The translations under genes and the position numbers were made by a program. A stretch of DNA of 64,000 nt. It comes from an uncultured Lachnoclostridium sp. (GTDB lineage Bacteria > Bacillota > Clostridia > Lachnospirales > Lachnospiraceae). The DNA lies in assembly GCA_944381625.1 (NCBI GenBank), contig CALWLW010000001.1:62001-126000 (forward strand), read 5' to 3'. Shown one piece after another: positions 43,840-52,488 of this stretch; the first letter of the stretch is position 1, and each line of letters begins with the position of its first letter. The notes under the pieces are model-generated. The model did not search any database. It saw only the letters and a program-made list of their open reading frames with translations, and had not been told where the DNA came from.

Positions 43840-44102
43840 TCTTCTGGCTCCTCGATGGGTTCGTGTTCCATGCCCTTTCCGCTGTTAAGGGCAGCGATCC
43901 CCCGCCGAAGGTGTGCCATGTTACTCTCAGAATAAAAAGGGTCGGCAGTAACCTCAAATGGAATACGCTTTTCTCTGCTGACTGTTTTTGCAAAAATAGT
44001 AAAAGCAGTTGTCATGGAGAGTCCCATATCGGAACATACTTTTTCCATGCTTTTCTTTAGTTCTTCATCCATGCGGAAATTTACGTTTACTGCGCGAGCC
44101 AT
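43836..44102 (-). CDS. RelB/DinJ-family antitoxin
   Basis: 88 residues from ATG 44102, preceded by AAGGAG; the frame extending to 44198 crosses the operator and is rejected. The N terminus ARAVNVNFRMDEELKKSMEKVCSDMGLSMTTAFTIFAKTV is a ribbon-helix-helix DNA-binding domain of the RelB/DinJ type. The acidic tail (HEPIEEPEE) would wrap the toxin. DinJ-type antitoxin with a YoeB-type toxin is a mixed pairing. It probably autorepresses through the palindrome at 44136-44172. Confidence 0.88.
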   Translation of the reverse strand: MARAVNVNFRMDEELKKSMEKVCSDMGLSMTTAFTIFAKTVSREKRIPFEVTADPFYSESNMAHLRRGIAALNSGKGMEHEPIEEPEE

Positions 44103-44126
44103 ATACAAAAACTCCTTTTTTTCTAT

Positions 44127-44172
44127 AGTATATACATTTGTAATGAAAAATGCAATATTTTTCATTACAAAT
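44127..44172 (-). promoter_or_regulatory. toxin-antitoxin promoter and 16-bp palindromic operator
   Basis: On the minus strand: TTGCAT (44155-44150), 17 bases, TATACT (44132-44127). A perfect 16-bp inverted repeat, 44136-44151 with 44157-44172 and a 5-base centre, covers the -35 box and spacer. Confidence 0.75.
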
Positions 44173-44317
44173 TTCTGCGTCCGTTTGTAAATATCCACCT
44201 CAAAATACCGTTGTCAGAGGCGGTCAGAAAGCGGAAACCGAGGATTGTTTGGTCGCGTGCGCGGAACGTAAGCTAAACGGGGATGCTTATATTCTTATTT
44301 GGTGAATATGGTAGTAT

Positions 44318-44336
44318 GGGCAAGTTTTACTTGCCC
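44318..44336 (+). terminator. small hairpin GGGCAAG/CTTGCCC
   Basis: Seven-bp stem with a 5-base loop. No T run follows, so its role is unclear; it may be a leader fold of the small frame at 44355. Confidence 0.3.
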
Positions 44337-44354
44337 GGTGCAAGAGGGAGGTGT

Positions 44355-44501
44355 ATGCTGGAAACAAGGATGGCGGGCTATAATCTAATCCAAGATGAAC
44401 TGTTTGGAGGAAACGCAGAGCTGTTTGACACTGCCCCGATTTTAATACCATCAGATACAACTATGAAAATGCAGTCTAAGGCAGATGCAATACTTGCTTG
44501 A
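44355..44501 (+). CDS. possible small protein (48 aa)
   Basis: Starts MLETRMAGYNLIQ after GGGAGGTGT. The leader and first codons (GAGGTxTATGCTGGAAA) recur at about 44511-44527 before the next gene, suggesting a small duplication. Weak evidence for a real gene; it could be a remnant. Confidence 0.3.
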   Translation: MLETRMAGYNLIQDELFGGNAELFDTAPILIPSDTTMKMQSKADAILA

Positions 44502-44549
44502 TGTCAGGGTGAGGTTTATGCTGGAAATAAGAGGATAGAACAGTTCAAA

Positions 44550-45896
44550 ATGTGCAAAAGAATCATACTGATCACGGAAATATTTTTGATTATCTGCGTT
44601 ACCATACATAGCGGCAAAAAAATACAAGTCCTGGATTATATTTTTGATACACAGGAAGAAATCGAGGAAAGATTTTCACAGACTCCCGTCGGGTGGCGGT
44701 TTGAGAATGGTGAACCTTCCAGCGTATATCTGGTGTCAGAATTGGACGGAGAGTACTCATTGGCAGGCTGGAATCAATGGCCGGATTTTAATGAATCAAT
44801 AAAACTATTTGAAAATGATTGTGAAAGCCGGTCCGGATATAACGGCAGTATGTCTTATTCCAGTCTCCGCCTGGAAAAAATGGGCATTTTGGAACTGACT
44901 GTGGAGAGAAATGTTTTTGGGGTTGTAAATCGTGTGGAGGCCGAAGTAGACAGGGAGAAAATCAACAGGTACGCAGATTTGGAATACCTTTGGTCAGAGC
45001 AGAAGATAGAATTTTGCAGCAAGGAGAGAAAGGTTGACGTAGAGATAGCGGTTCCGGAAATAGCCGTGAAAGACAGTGAGGAGTTGTCTGAAAATATAAA
45101 CCAGACGTTTCAGGACGGCGTGCGCATGAAATTGGAAACGTATGGGCTGCATATGGAGGAAATGGAAAACTGGGAAAATGTGTCGCTGAAAATATCCTGC
45201 AAAATGACGTTTGAGAGCGCGGAATATATTAGTTTTTATTACACAGGAAATCTGATGCTGGAAGGCCGTCATTATGCGCTCAATTTTGGCGTCACCTGTC
45301 ATGTGGCCGGGGGAGGCGTTATGATACCTCTGGAACATATCAGAAATCAAAAGGTCTTCGGTATATATGACAATTTTGAGGAAACCTGTCCGTCGGACGA
45401 CATGGCTTTTGAAAAATTTTTGGAAGCGGGACAACATGATACGGATTATTATTTAATGCCCCAGCAGATTGTCTGTTTTACAGAGATGGAAAACGGATCG
45501 GGAAAATATGAAGATGTTATGTGTAACAGTTACAGGATTGATACGGCGGAACTGCTGAGGCATCCATTTGCGTGGGGGACGGATTCCATGCAGATTGTGA
45601 ATGATAAAAGGCAGGAGATCGTATTTTTCAGAGTCCCCGCCATTTTTGCATGTGAGGAATTGGACAGAAAAATGCAATTAAACAGAGAACTTCAGGAGCG
45701 GATATCCCAAAAAGTGATGGAATACGGGATAGATACAGCACATCTGGAGAGTCTGGAAAATCAAAAAATAGGCCTGGTCTATCATACGATGGAGAAAGGG
45801 GAAACAGCGGTGAAGTTCCAGTTTGAACTGACCATGGAACAGTTGGATCAGGAGTGGGAAAGAAAGGTTTGCTTTGATATGGATTTCTGTATGTGA
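44550..45896 (+). CDS. membrane-anchored hypothetical protein (DUF4163/DUF3298-like)
   Basis: 448 residues. A hydrophobic N terminus (MCKRIILITEIFLIICVTI) is a signal anchor; the rest is outside. About 150-300 reads EIAVPEIAVKDSEELSENINQTF, a pattern like DUF4163/DUF3298 domains of secreted Firmicute proteins, and PQQIVCFTEM near 310 may be a second element. No enzyme motif is seen. It precedes a lipoprotein gene and may be exported with it. The broken lipoprotein at 41187 appears related. Confidence 0.55.
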   Translation: MCKRIILITEIFLIICVTIHSGKKIQVLDYIFDTQEEIEERFSQTPVGWRFENGEPSSVYLVSELDGEYSLAGWNQWPDFNESIKLFENDCESRSGYNGSMSYSSLRLEKMGILELTVERNVFGVVNRVEAEVDREKINRYADLEYLWSEQKIEFCSKERKVDVEIAVPEIAVKDSEELSENINQTFQDGVRMKLETYGLHMEEMENWENVSLKISCKMTFESAEYISFYYTGNLMLEGRHYALNFGVTCHVAGGGVMIPLEHIRNQKVFGIYDNFEETCPSDDMAFEKFLEAGQHDTDYYLMPQQIVCFTEMENGSGKYEDVMCNSYRIDTAELLRHPFAWGTDSMQIVNDKRQEIVFFRVPAIFACEELDRKMQLNRELQERISQKVMEYGIDTAHLESLENQKIGLVYHTMEKGETAVKFQFELTMEQLDQEWERKVCFDMDFCM

Positions 45897-45939
45897 TATG
45901 AGGCTGGCCCGCTGAAAAACCGGGCAGAAGGGAGAAAAT

Positions 45940-47151
45940 GTGTTAAAAAAGACAAGTATCCTGCTGTTCAGCGTCCTGCTGGCATTTGGGATCAGCGCCT
46001 GTACAGCTCAGACGCAGGAAAGTGATGCTGCCCAGGCAGAAGAGGAAAAGGTTTTGGAGAACTCTGTGGAAGAAGAGGAAACGCCCTGCGGTTCTGACAG
46101 CTACGATATAAGAATATATGAAGGGGATATGGAGCCATATTACGGGACATATGAAATCACGGAATTTGTGGCGGAACTTATATCTTGGTGTGCAACAAGT
46201 CTGGATACAATCCCCTCAGAAGAAGTGGATTTAATGATGGGACAGAAAATTATCATCTCGGAAGATGTTTTTTCTGCTTATGATAATTTTCGCTATCATG
46301 GCGCGCCAAAGCTGGAAAGCGATTATTCTATCCTAAAATACAAAATTGAGAACCCGCATTATGAATTTGCGGAAGGTTCTCCTTTTGCGATAAAAGGGTG
46401 GACAAATTTATTGACAGGCCAGTTGGAAGAAAGGCTGGCATATCCGTACCGCCGTATCCAGTTAAAAGAGTGTTTTTCCATAAAGTCAGGAGAAGTCTCT
46501 GACTGTTCAACAAGAACGGAATCATATGAGAATGATATGGTAGTTCCTACTATGTATGTAATGGATGACGACCAGCTGCTATGGGAGGCGGGACGCACGG
46601 GAACCTGTTTTGTAATCAAAAAGATATCGGACGACACTACGATGGAAGAGCAGGATTTACAGACAGAGAGTACGTTCCCGGAAAAAATCAGCGGGACGTA
46701 CGAAGTTGTAAAATTCTATCCCACAGTATATTGGAAAAACAGGGAAGTCGGAATTTCCAGATGTATGTCAGAAATAGATGTGGCGGAGATGATTGGGAAG
46801 AAAGTGACGCTGGAGGAAGATTATTATGAAGGGTATATATTTGACAGCAAGCCGTACTTCTATGAAATGTATCAGGATGATCCCAAAATTGTAGAGGTCT
46901 CTGTGGAATCCCCGGAGTATAGGATAAGAGAGGTGAAGCGGTCGGAACTGTATGGTTTGAAGGATCCGATTGTGCCTGAAATATACCAGAGGGAGACTTA
47001 CCAGGAAATACAAATCCCGGAATCTTCTTTTGACTTGAACGTAAGTTGGTGCTACGAGGGCAACGCAAAATATTATGTGATCGACGAAGATATGAATAAG
47101 CTGCTGATGGTGTATATGAAGGAATTCTTTTTGTTGGAAAAATGCCAGTAG
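45940..47151 (+). CDS. lipoprotein with two tandem repeat domains
   Basis: 403 residues; GTG start with AAGGGAG just upstream. Lipobox GISAC (Cys about 21). Two copies of a domain follow: YYGTYEITEFVAELISWC...MMGQKIIISEDVF...KIENPHYEF (about 65-150) and ISGTYEVVKFYPTVYW...MIGKKVTLEEDYY...SVESPEYRI (about 245-335). The repeat has a lipocalin-like GTYEV start. Function unknown; surface-exposed. It follows the 44550 gene by 43 bases, probably in one transcript. Confidence 0.7.
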   Translation: MLKKTSILLFSVLLAFGISACTAQTQESDAAQAEEEKVLENSVEEEETPCGSDSYDIRIYEGDMEPYYGTYEITEFVAELISWCATSLDTIPSEEVDLMMGQKIIISEDVFSAYDNFRYHGAPKLESDYSILKYKIENPHYEFAEGSPFAIKGWTNLLTGQLEERLAYPYRRIQLKECFSIKSGEVSDCSTRTESYENDMVVPTMYVMDDDQLLWEAGRTGTCFVIKKISDDTTMEEQDLQTESTFPEKISGTYEVVKFYPTVYWKNREVGISRCMSEIDVAEMIGKKVTLEEDYYEGYIFDSKPYFYEMYQDDPKIVEVSVESPEYRIREVKRSELYGLKDPIVPEIYQRETYQEIQIPESSFDLNVSWCYEGNAKYYVIDEDMNKLLMVYMKEFFLLEKCQ

Positions 47152-47228
47152 GAAAGCGCCAGATTATGATCTGTGATTGTTTTAAATCATATACTTGGGA
47201 TTTTTAATGATGCGTAAAGGGGGATTTC

Positions 47229-47504
47229 ATGCATGAGTATAAGAAACAGATACCTATGAATCAGGATGATCTGAGCTGTTGGGAGGGCACGTATACCTTT
47301 TTTGAAGACTATAAAGCGGATGATGGGTTTTATATGTTTATGGAATATAACTTATGTATATACGGCAAAGACGGGAAATATTACGCAGATTTATCAATAG
47401 ATGGGCAAACGACAGCGAAACATCTGCAAGCCCAGGTTTATGGAGATGAAGAATGGGCCAGTTTCGTTTTCCTGAAAGAATTGGAAAGAAATGCATTTCC
47501 GTAG
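47229..47504 (+). CDS. hypothetical protein (DUF5991-like, possibly truncated)
   Basis: 91 residues; AAAGGGGG precedes the ATG. SCWEGTYTFFEDYKADD and NLCIYGKDGKYYADLSIDG look like a small beta-barrel domain of the DUF5991 type. The frame stops at about the point where that domain would continue, so it may be cut short. No signal peptide. Confidence 0.5.
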   Translation: MHEYKKQIPMNQDDLSCWEGTYTFFEDYKADDGFYMFMEYNLCIYGKDGKYYADLSIDGQTTAKHLQAQVYGDEEWASFVFLKELERNAFP

Positions 47505-47636
47505 GATGAAAGTTATGATATTTTCATCAGGCCTTGTAATTCGGTTCGTTTTATGTTAAGCTCTACCTATCTATTTACAGGAAGTGTTCTGCTTTCTGTA
47601 TTTCCAATAAATACAATTACATAAGGGGAGTTTTAT

Positions 47637-48626
47637 ATGGGTAATGACAATGTGATTGTGAACCGTTGGCTTTCTCAGAAGGAGCGGTTTGCGGATCTGA
47701 TGAACGGCTGTCTGTTTCAGGGAAGACAGGTGGTGCTTCCAGATCAGTTGGAGAAGATTGACAGGGGATCGGAGCTTTTGGTCACAGGCAAGGAAGGTGC
47801 AGAAAAAGGTGTGCAGCGTTACCGGGACGTGGCCATGTGCTGGAAGGACGAAGCGGAGCTTATGGTTCTGGCAGTGGAGAATCAGGGGCGGGTGCATTAT
47901 GCCATGCCGGTGCGTACGATGATTTACGACGGCCTTACTTACGCAGAGCAAATGGAGGAACGCTGGGAAAAGCGGGGAAAGGACGGGAACCCGCTGACCA
48001 GAGGCGAATTTCTGTCTCATTTTCAGAAGACGGACCGGCTCTGTCCGGTGATTACGCTGGTGTTTTATTATGGTTCCCATCCCTGGGACGGGAGCAGGGA
48101 CCTTCATGAGATGATATTTGGAAAAGATATGGGTCGTCGGGAAGAATATCTCCGAAAATATATTCCCAACTACAGGATCAATCTGGTGGATGCGGAGCGG
48201 ATTCCGGATATAAAAATGTTTCAAACAGATTTACAATATGTATTAGGAATGATAAAATGTAGGGGAGAAAAACGAAAAATCCTGGATTATGTGGACGCCA
48301 ACAGATCCTATTTTCAGCAGATGAACAGAGATAGTTACCAGGCGCTGGGAGTATTCCTGAATTCGGATAAATGGCTGAAAGGGATAGAATTATCGGAAAA
48401 GAAAGGGGAGGCAGATGTGTGCAAGGCGCTGGAAGAGATTTATGAAGATGGAAAAATGGAAGGAATAGCAGAAGGCATAGAAAAGGGAAAAGCAGAAGGA
48501 ATAGCAGAAGGCAGGGAAGAAAAGCTGAAGGAGCTGATTATGAAAAAGGTACAAAAAGGAAAATCGCTGGAAGCCATTGCAGAGGAACTGGAGGAGAGTG
48601 TGGAAACCATCCGCCGGCTGATATGA
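47637..48626 (+). CDS. Rpn-family recombination-promoting nuclease / PD-(D/E)XK transposase-like
   Basis: 329 residues; AAGGGGAG precedes the ATG. The N-terminal part carries AVENQGRVHYAMPVRTMIYDGL, the Rpn/PD-(D/E)XK core (E-x-Q and downstream residues). The C-terminal part has the KMEGIAEG / KAEGIAEG charged repeats and GKSLEAIAEELEESVETI that are typical of these proteins in Clostridia. Rpn proteins cut DNA and raise recombination in E. coli. It sits at the right edge of the AT-rich island; a fragment of a second copy lies at 691-969. Confidence 0.85.
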   Translation: MGNDNVIVNRWLSQKERFADLMNGCLFQGRQVVLPDQLEKIDRGSELLVTGKEGAEKGVQRYRDVAMCWKDEAELMVLAVENQGRVHYAMPVRTMIYDGLTYAEQMEERWEKRGKDGNPLTRGEFLSHFQKTDRLCPVITLVFYYGSHPWDGSRDLHEMIFGKDMGRREEYLRKYIPNYRINLVDAERIPDIKMFQTDLQYVLGMIKCRGEKRKILDYVDANRSYFQQMNRDSYQALGVFLNSDKWLKGIELSEKKGEADVCKALEEIYEDGKMEGIAEGIEKGKAEGIAEGREEKLKELIMKKVQKGKSLEAIAEELEESVETIRRLI

Positions 48627-48717
48627 ACACAGATGGGCTGATGAGTGAATGGAAACGCGGACGGAAATTATGTTCATGGTACTGCTGGCTTTGTCTGCGA
48701 TATTGACGGATTTTTAC

Positions 48718-48746
48718 TTGCGGCGGCTGGAAACGTGTGCTATCAT
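48718..48746 (+). promoter_or_regulatory. probable alaS promoter
   Basis: TTGCGG (48718-48723), 17 bases, TATCAT (48741-48746). The leader to the start codon is short (about 50 bases), with CCGC/GCGG pairing; no T-box motif seen. Confidence 0.5.
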
Positions 48747-48803
48747 ATTCAACATGTGAGTATGTGAGCCGCAAAACGCGGTTTTCGATAGGAGGAAATA
48801 AAA

Positions 48804-51449
48804 GTGAAGCAATACGGCGTAAATGAGCTGCGCAGGATGTTCCTGGATTTTTTTGAAAGCAAAGGGCATCTGAAGATGAAGAGCTTTTCGCTCGTTCCGC
48901 ACAACGACAAAAGCTTGTTGTTGATTAATTCGGGTATGGCGCCTTTGAAGCCATATTTTACCGGGGCTGAGATCCCGCCCAGAAAAAGGGTGACTACATG
49001 CCAGAAATGTATCCGTACCGGCGATATTGAGAATGTGGGAAAGACTGCCCGTCACGGCACCTTCTTTGAGATGCTGGGGAATTTCTCTTTCGGCGACTAT
49101 TTTAAAACGGAAGCGATCCGCTGGTCCTGGGAATTTCTGACTGAAGTGGTGGGACTGGATCCGGACCGTTTGTATCCGTCCGTATATCTGGACGACGACG
49201 AGGCGTTTGATATCTGGAATAAAGAGATCGGAATCCCTGCGGAGCGCATTTACCGCTTCGGCAAGGAGGATAATTTCTGGGAGCATGGAGCAGGCCCCTG
49301 CGGCCCCTGCTCGGAGATCTACTATGACCGCGGGGAAAAATACGGCTGCGGAAAGCCGGGATGTACGGTGGGCTGTGACTGCGACCGCTACATGGAGATC
49401 TGGAATAATGTGTTTACCCAGTTTGACAACGACGGGAATAACCATTACACAGAATTGAGTCAGAAGAATATTGATACGGGTATGGGACTGGAGCGTCTGG
49501 CCTCTGTGGTTCAGGACGTGGATTCCATCTTTGACGTGGACACGGTGCGCGCCCTGAGGGACAAGGTCTGCGAGTTTGCCCGCTGCGCGTATCATGAGGA
49601 CGAGAATAAGGACGTTTCCATCCGTCTGATCACGGATCATATCCGTTCGGCGACCTTTATGATTTCCGACGGGATCATGCCCACCAATGAAGGCCGCGGC
49701 TATGTGCTCCGCCGGCTGATCCGCCGGGCGGCCCGCCATGGACGCCTGCTGGGGATTGACGGGAAATTCCTGTCCCGCCTGAGTGAGACGGTGATCGAAG
49801 GCTCCAAAGACGGATATCCGGAGCTGGAGGAGAGGAAGGACTTTATCTTCAAAGTTCTGTCCCAGGAAGAGGATAAATTCAACAAGACCATTGATCAGGG
49901 ACTGAATATTCTTGCGGAGATGGAAAAGAAGATGCAGGAGACCGGAGAGCAGACTCTGTCCGGAGCGGACGCGTTCCGGCTGTACGACACCTACGGCTTC
50001 CCGCTGGATCTGACTAAAGAGATCCTGGAGGAGAAAAACTGCGGCGTGGATGAAGAGGGATTCCACGCATGCATGGAAGAGCAGAGAGTAAAGGCCCGCG
50101 AAGCCCGTGAGGTAACGAACTATATGGGCGCGGACGCCACTGTGTATGATGAGATCGATCCGTCCGTAACTACGGAATTTGTGGGCTATGACCATATGGA
50201 ATACACCTCTGAGGTGACGGTTCTGACCACGGAGCATGAGATCGTGGAGGCCCTGACTGACGGCCAGGCGGGAACCATATTTGTGAAAGAGACTCCTTTC
50301 TACGCCACTATGGGCGGCCAGGCGGGCGATAAAGGCGTGATCACCGTGGACGGTGCTGAGTTTGTGGTGGAGGATACGATTAAGCTGCTGGGCGGAAAAG
50401 TGGGTCATGTGGGACGCATGACGAAGGGTATGATCCGCACCGGAGACCAGGTTGTTCTGCATGTGGACGAGGCAGGACGTCTTTCCACCTGTAAGAACCA
50501 CAGTGCTACCCATCTGCTGCAGAAGGCGCTGAAAGAGGTGCTGGGCAGCCATGTGGCGCAGAAAGGCTCCCTGGTAACCCCGGACCGTCTGCGTTTTGAC
50601 TTCGCGCATTTCCAGCCCATGACGGCGGAAGAGATCGCACGGGTAGAAGCGCTGGTGAATAAAGAGATCGGAGCGGCGCTCCCGGTGACGACCCAGATTA
50701 TGAATCTGGAAGAAGCCAAGAAGAGCGGGGCGATGGCGCTGTTTGACGAGAAATACGCGGAGAATGTGCGCGTAGTCTCCATGGGCGATTTCTCCAAAGA
50801 GCTGTGCGGCGGTACCCATGTGGCGAATACCGGCGTGATCACCGCGTTTAAGATCGTATCCGAGTCCGGCATCGCGGCGGGCGTGCGCCGTATTGAGGCG
50901 CTGACCGGTGAAGGCGTGTTCGCGTATTACCGGGAGCAGGAGGCTGTTCTGGCGGAAGCGGCCAGGCTTTTGAAAGCATCCTCCATGGCAGTGCCGGAGA
51001 AGATCGGACATCTGCTGGCAGAGATAAAAGAACTGCAAAGTGAGAACGAGTCCCTGAAGAGCAAAGCGGCGAGAGACGCGCTGGGCGATGTGATGAACCA
51101 GGTGAAGGAGATCAAAGGCGTGAAGGTGCTGGCTGCCCGTGTGGACGGCGTGGATATGAACGGTCTCCGGGATCTGGGCGACCAGCTGAAAGAGAAGCTG
51201 GGCGAAGGCGTCGTCGTGCTGGCGTCGGCAGGCGAGGGCAAAGTCAGCCTGATGGCCACCGCCACGGATGCGGCCATGAAAGCCGGGGCCCATGCCGGAA
51301 ACCTGATCAAAGCCATCGCCGTATGCGTGGGCGGAGGCGGAGGCGGACGTCCGAATATGGCCCAGGCAGGCGGAAAGAACCCGGTCGGTATCGATGAGGC
51401 GATTGCTAAAGTAAGCGAAGTTCTGGAGAGCCAGATTGCAGCGATCTAA
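48804..51449 (+). CDS. alaS: alanyl-tRNA synthetase
   Basis: 881 residues with a GTG start after AGGAGG. Class II catalytic core at the N terminus (VNELRRMFLDFFESKGH, SLLLINSGMAPLKPYF, RHGTFFEMLGNFSFGDYF). The editing domain has the HSATHLL and LCGGTHV zinc motifs (about 565 and 670). The C-terminal DHHA1-type domain ends GGGGGGRPNMAQAGGK. It charges tRNA-Ala. The length is the family's usual. No gene overlaps it on the opposite strand despite long open shadow frames. Confidence 0.97.
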   Translation: MKQYGVNELRRMFLDFFESKGHLKMKSFSLVPHNDKSLLLINSGMAPLKPYFTGAEIPPRKRVTTCQKCIRTGDIENVGKTARHGTFFEMLGNFSFGDYFKTEAIRWSWEFLTEVVGLDPDRLYPSVYLDDDEAFDIWNKEIGIPAERIYRFGKEDNFWEHGAGPCGPCSEIYYDRGEKYGCGKPGCTVGCDCDRYMEIWNNVFTQFDNDGNNHYTELSQKNIDTGMGLERLASVVQDVDSIFDVDTVRALRDKVCEFARCAYHEDENKDVSIRLITDHIRSATFMISDGIMPTNEGRGYVLRRLIRRAARHGRLLGIDGKFLSRLSETVIEGSKDGYPELEERKDFIFKVLSQEEDKFNKTIDQGLNILAEMEKKMQETGEQTLSGADAFRLYDTYGFPLDLTKEILEEKNCGVDEEGFHACMEEQRVKAREAREVTNYMGADATVYDEIDPSVTTEFVGYDHMEYTSEVTVLTTEHEIVEALTDGQAGTIFVKETPFYATMGGQAGDKGVITVDGAEFVVEDTIKLLGGKVGHVGRMTKGMIRTGDQVVLHVDEAGRLSTCKNHSATHLLQKALKEVLGSHVAQKGSLVTPDRLRFDFAHFQPMTAEEIARVEALVNKEIGAALPVTTQIMNLEEAKKSGAMALFDEKYAENVRVVSMGDFSKELCGGTHVANTGVITAFKIVSESGIAAGVRRIEALTGEGVFAYYREQEAVLAEAARLLKASSMAVPEKIGHLLAEIKELQSENESLKSKAARDALGDVMNQVKEIKGVKVLAARVDGVDMNGLRDLGDQLKEKLGEGVVVLASAGEGKVSLMATATDAAMKAGAHAGNLIKAIAVCVGGGGGGRPNMAQAGGKNPVGIDEAIAKVSEVLESQIAAI

Positions 51450-51455
51450 TCATGT

Positions 51456-51512
51456 CTGAAGACTGCAAAACCTCTCTGCAAGCCAGCTTGCGCCGGGTTT
51501 TGCGATCTTCAG
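51456..51512 (+). terminator. long hairpin after alaS
   Basis: Arms 51456-51471 and 51497-51512 pair at 14 of 16 positions, with an inner TGCAAGC/GCTTGCG pair. No T run follows, so termination efficiency is uncertain. Confidence 0.5.
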
Positions 51513-51554
51513 CCGCATGGCTGAATTGCAGATTAAATAAAATCGAAAAATATG

Positions 51555-51583
51555 TTGACAAAATGTGGCTCGCCCCATATAAT
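51555..51583 (+). promoter_or_regulatory. consensus promoter of rpsU
   Basis: TTGACA (51555-51560), 17 bases, TATAAT (51578-51583): a perfect sigma-A promoter. Confidence 0.85.
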
Positions 51584-51659
51584 AATGGCAGTGCGATAAA
51601 ATACCCAGACAGTTGTATTTGGCACAATACACAACTGGAGGGAGGTTAGGTGTGAGAGT

Positions 51660-51836
51660 ATGTCAAATGTAATCGTTAAAGAGAACGAGACTTTGGACAG
51701 CGCATTACGTCGTTTCAAGAGAAACTGCGCGAAGGCGGGAATTCAGCAGGAGATCCGCAAGAGAGAGCATTATGAGAAGCCAAGCGTAAAGCGCAAGAAA
51801 AAATCCGAAGCTGCAAGAAAGCGTAAATATAACTAG
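51660..51836 (+). CDS. rpsU: 30S ribosomal protein S21
   Basis: 58 residues: begins [20 protein letters not shown] and continues with [20 protein letters not shown], ending in a Lys/Arg-rich tail ([15 protein letters not shown]). This is the bacterial S21 sequence pattern and length. S21 joins the small subunit and helps initiation. The AGGTG ribosome site lies about 8 bases upstream. It has its own consensus promoter and an intrinsic terminator, so it is a single-gene unit between alaS and the PAP2-like gene. Confidence 0.97.
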   Translation: MSNVIVKENETLDSALRRFKRNCAKAGIQQEIRKREHYEKPSVKRKKKSEAARKRKYN

Positions 51837-51848
51837 AATTGTGCAGTA

Positions 51849-51878
51849 ATGCCTTGACTGTAAAGTCAAGGCATTTTT
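51849..51878 (+). terminator. rpsU terminator
   Basis: ATGCCTTGAC pairs perfectly with GTCAAGGCAT around a 6-base loop, followed by T5. Confidence 0.9.
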
Positions 51879-51902
51879 ACTCATGTTACAGGAGCGGAAG
51901 AT

Positions 51903-52388
51903 ATGTACGAAGCGATAGAATCGCTGCTGAAAAATCAGATATTGATCTGCGGAGTGTGCGCCTGGGCGGTGGCTCAGATACTGAAAACCATCATTTATGC
52001 ATTAGTGCATCACGAAATCCGGTGGGAGCGCCTGTTCGGGGACGGAGGGATGCCCAGCGGCCATTCGGCGACGGTCAGCGCCATGGCGGCCGCCACCGGA
52101 TTCGGATACGGCCTGGAGTCCTTTGAGTTTGCCATAGCGTGCATGATGGCGATTATCGTTATGCACGACGCCATGGGCGTCCGCATGGAGACCGGGAAGC
52201 AGGGCAAGGTCCTGAACGAGATGATCGAGTTTTTCCGGGTGGAAGGCTTTGCGGAGGCATTCAGAAAAAATGAAAAGAATTATGCGTTCTGGGAAGCCAG
52301 CCTGAAGGAATTTGTGGGACATACGCCGCTTCAGGTGGTGGCGGGATGCATCCTGGGCATCGTTGTGGCGGTACTCCTGAACCTTTGA
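51903..52388 (+). CDS. divergent PAP2 (DUF212) family membrane protein
   Basis: 161 residues; CAGGAG precedes the ATG. Four hydrophobic segments. FGDGGMPSGHSATVSAMAAA and MHDAMGVRMETGKQGKVLNEM match the divergent-PAP2 (DUF212) family related to PAP2 phosphatases; the PSGH motif is the one catalytic motif retained. It may be a lipid phosphatase or have lost activity. It lies between rpsU and a D-Ala-D-Ala carboxypeptidase. Confidence 0.85.
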   Translation: MYEAIESLLKNQILICGVCAWAVAQILKTIIYALVHHEIRWERLFGDGGMPSGHSATVSAMAAATGFGYGLESFEFAIACMMAIIVMHDAMGVRMETGKQGKVLNEMIEFFRVEGFAEAFRKNEKNYAFWEASLKEFVGHTPLQVVAGCILGIVVAVLLNL

Positions 52389-52488
52389 TAAAAACACCGT
52401 TTTTTGAGGAAAACAAGGCATATTTTCCGGTTTCCCTGCTACACATATAGCAAAGGGATTCCGAGGTGGTATTCTGAAAAAAATATGC

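Noticed and set aside
48750-48803. T-box riboswitch before alaS
   Set aside because: The leader is only about 50 bases and lacks the T-box sequence and specifier stem.
48714-51293. 859-codon open frame opposite alaS
   Set aside because: It is the antisense shadow of a GC-rich essential gene; the translation has no domain, and alaS is certain on the other strand.
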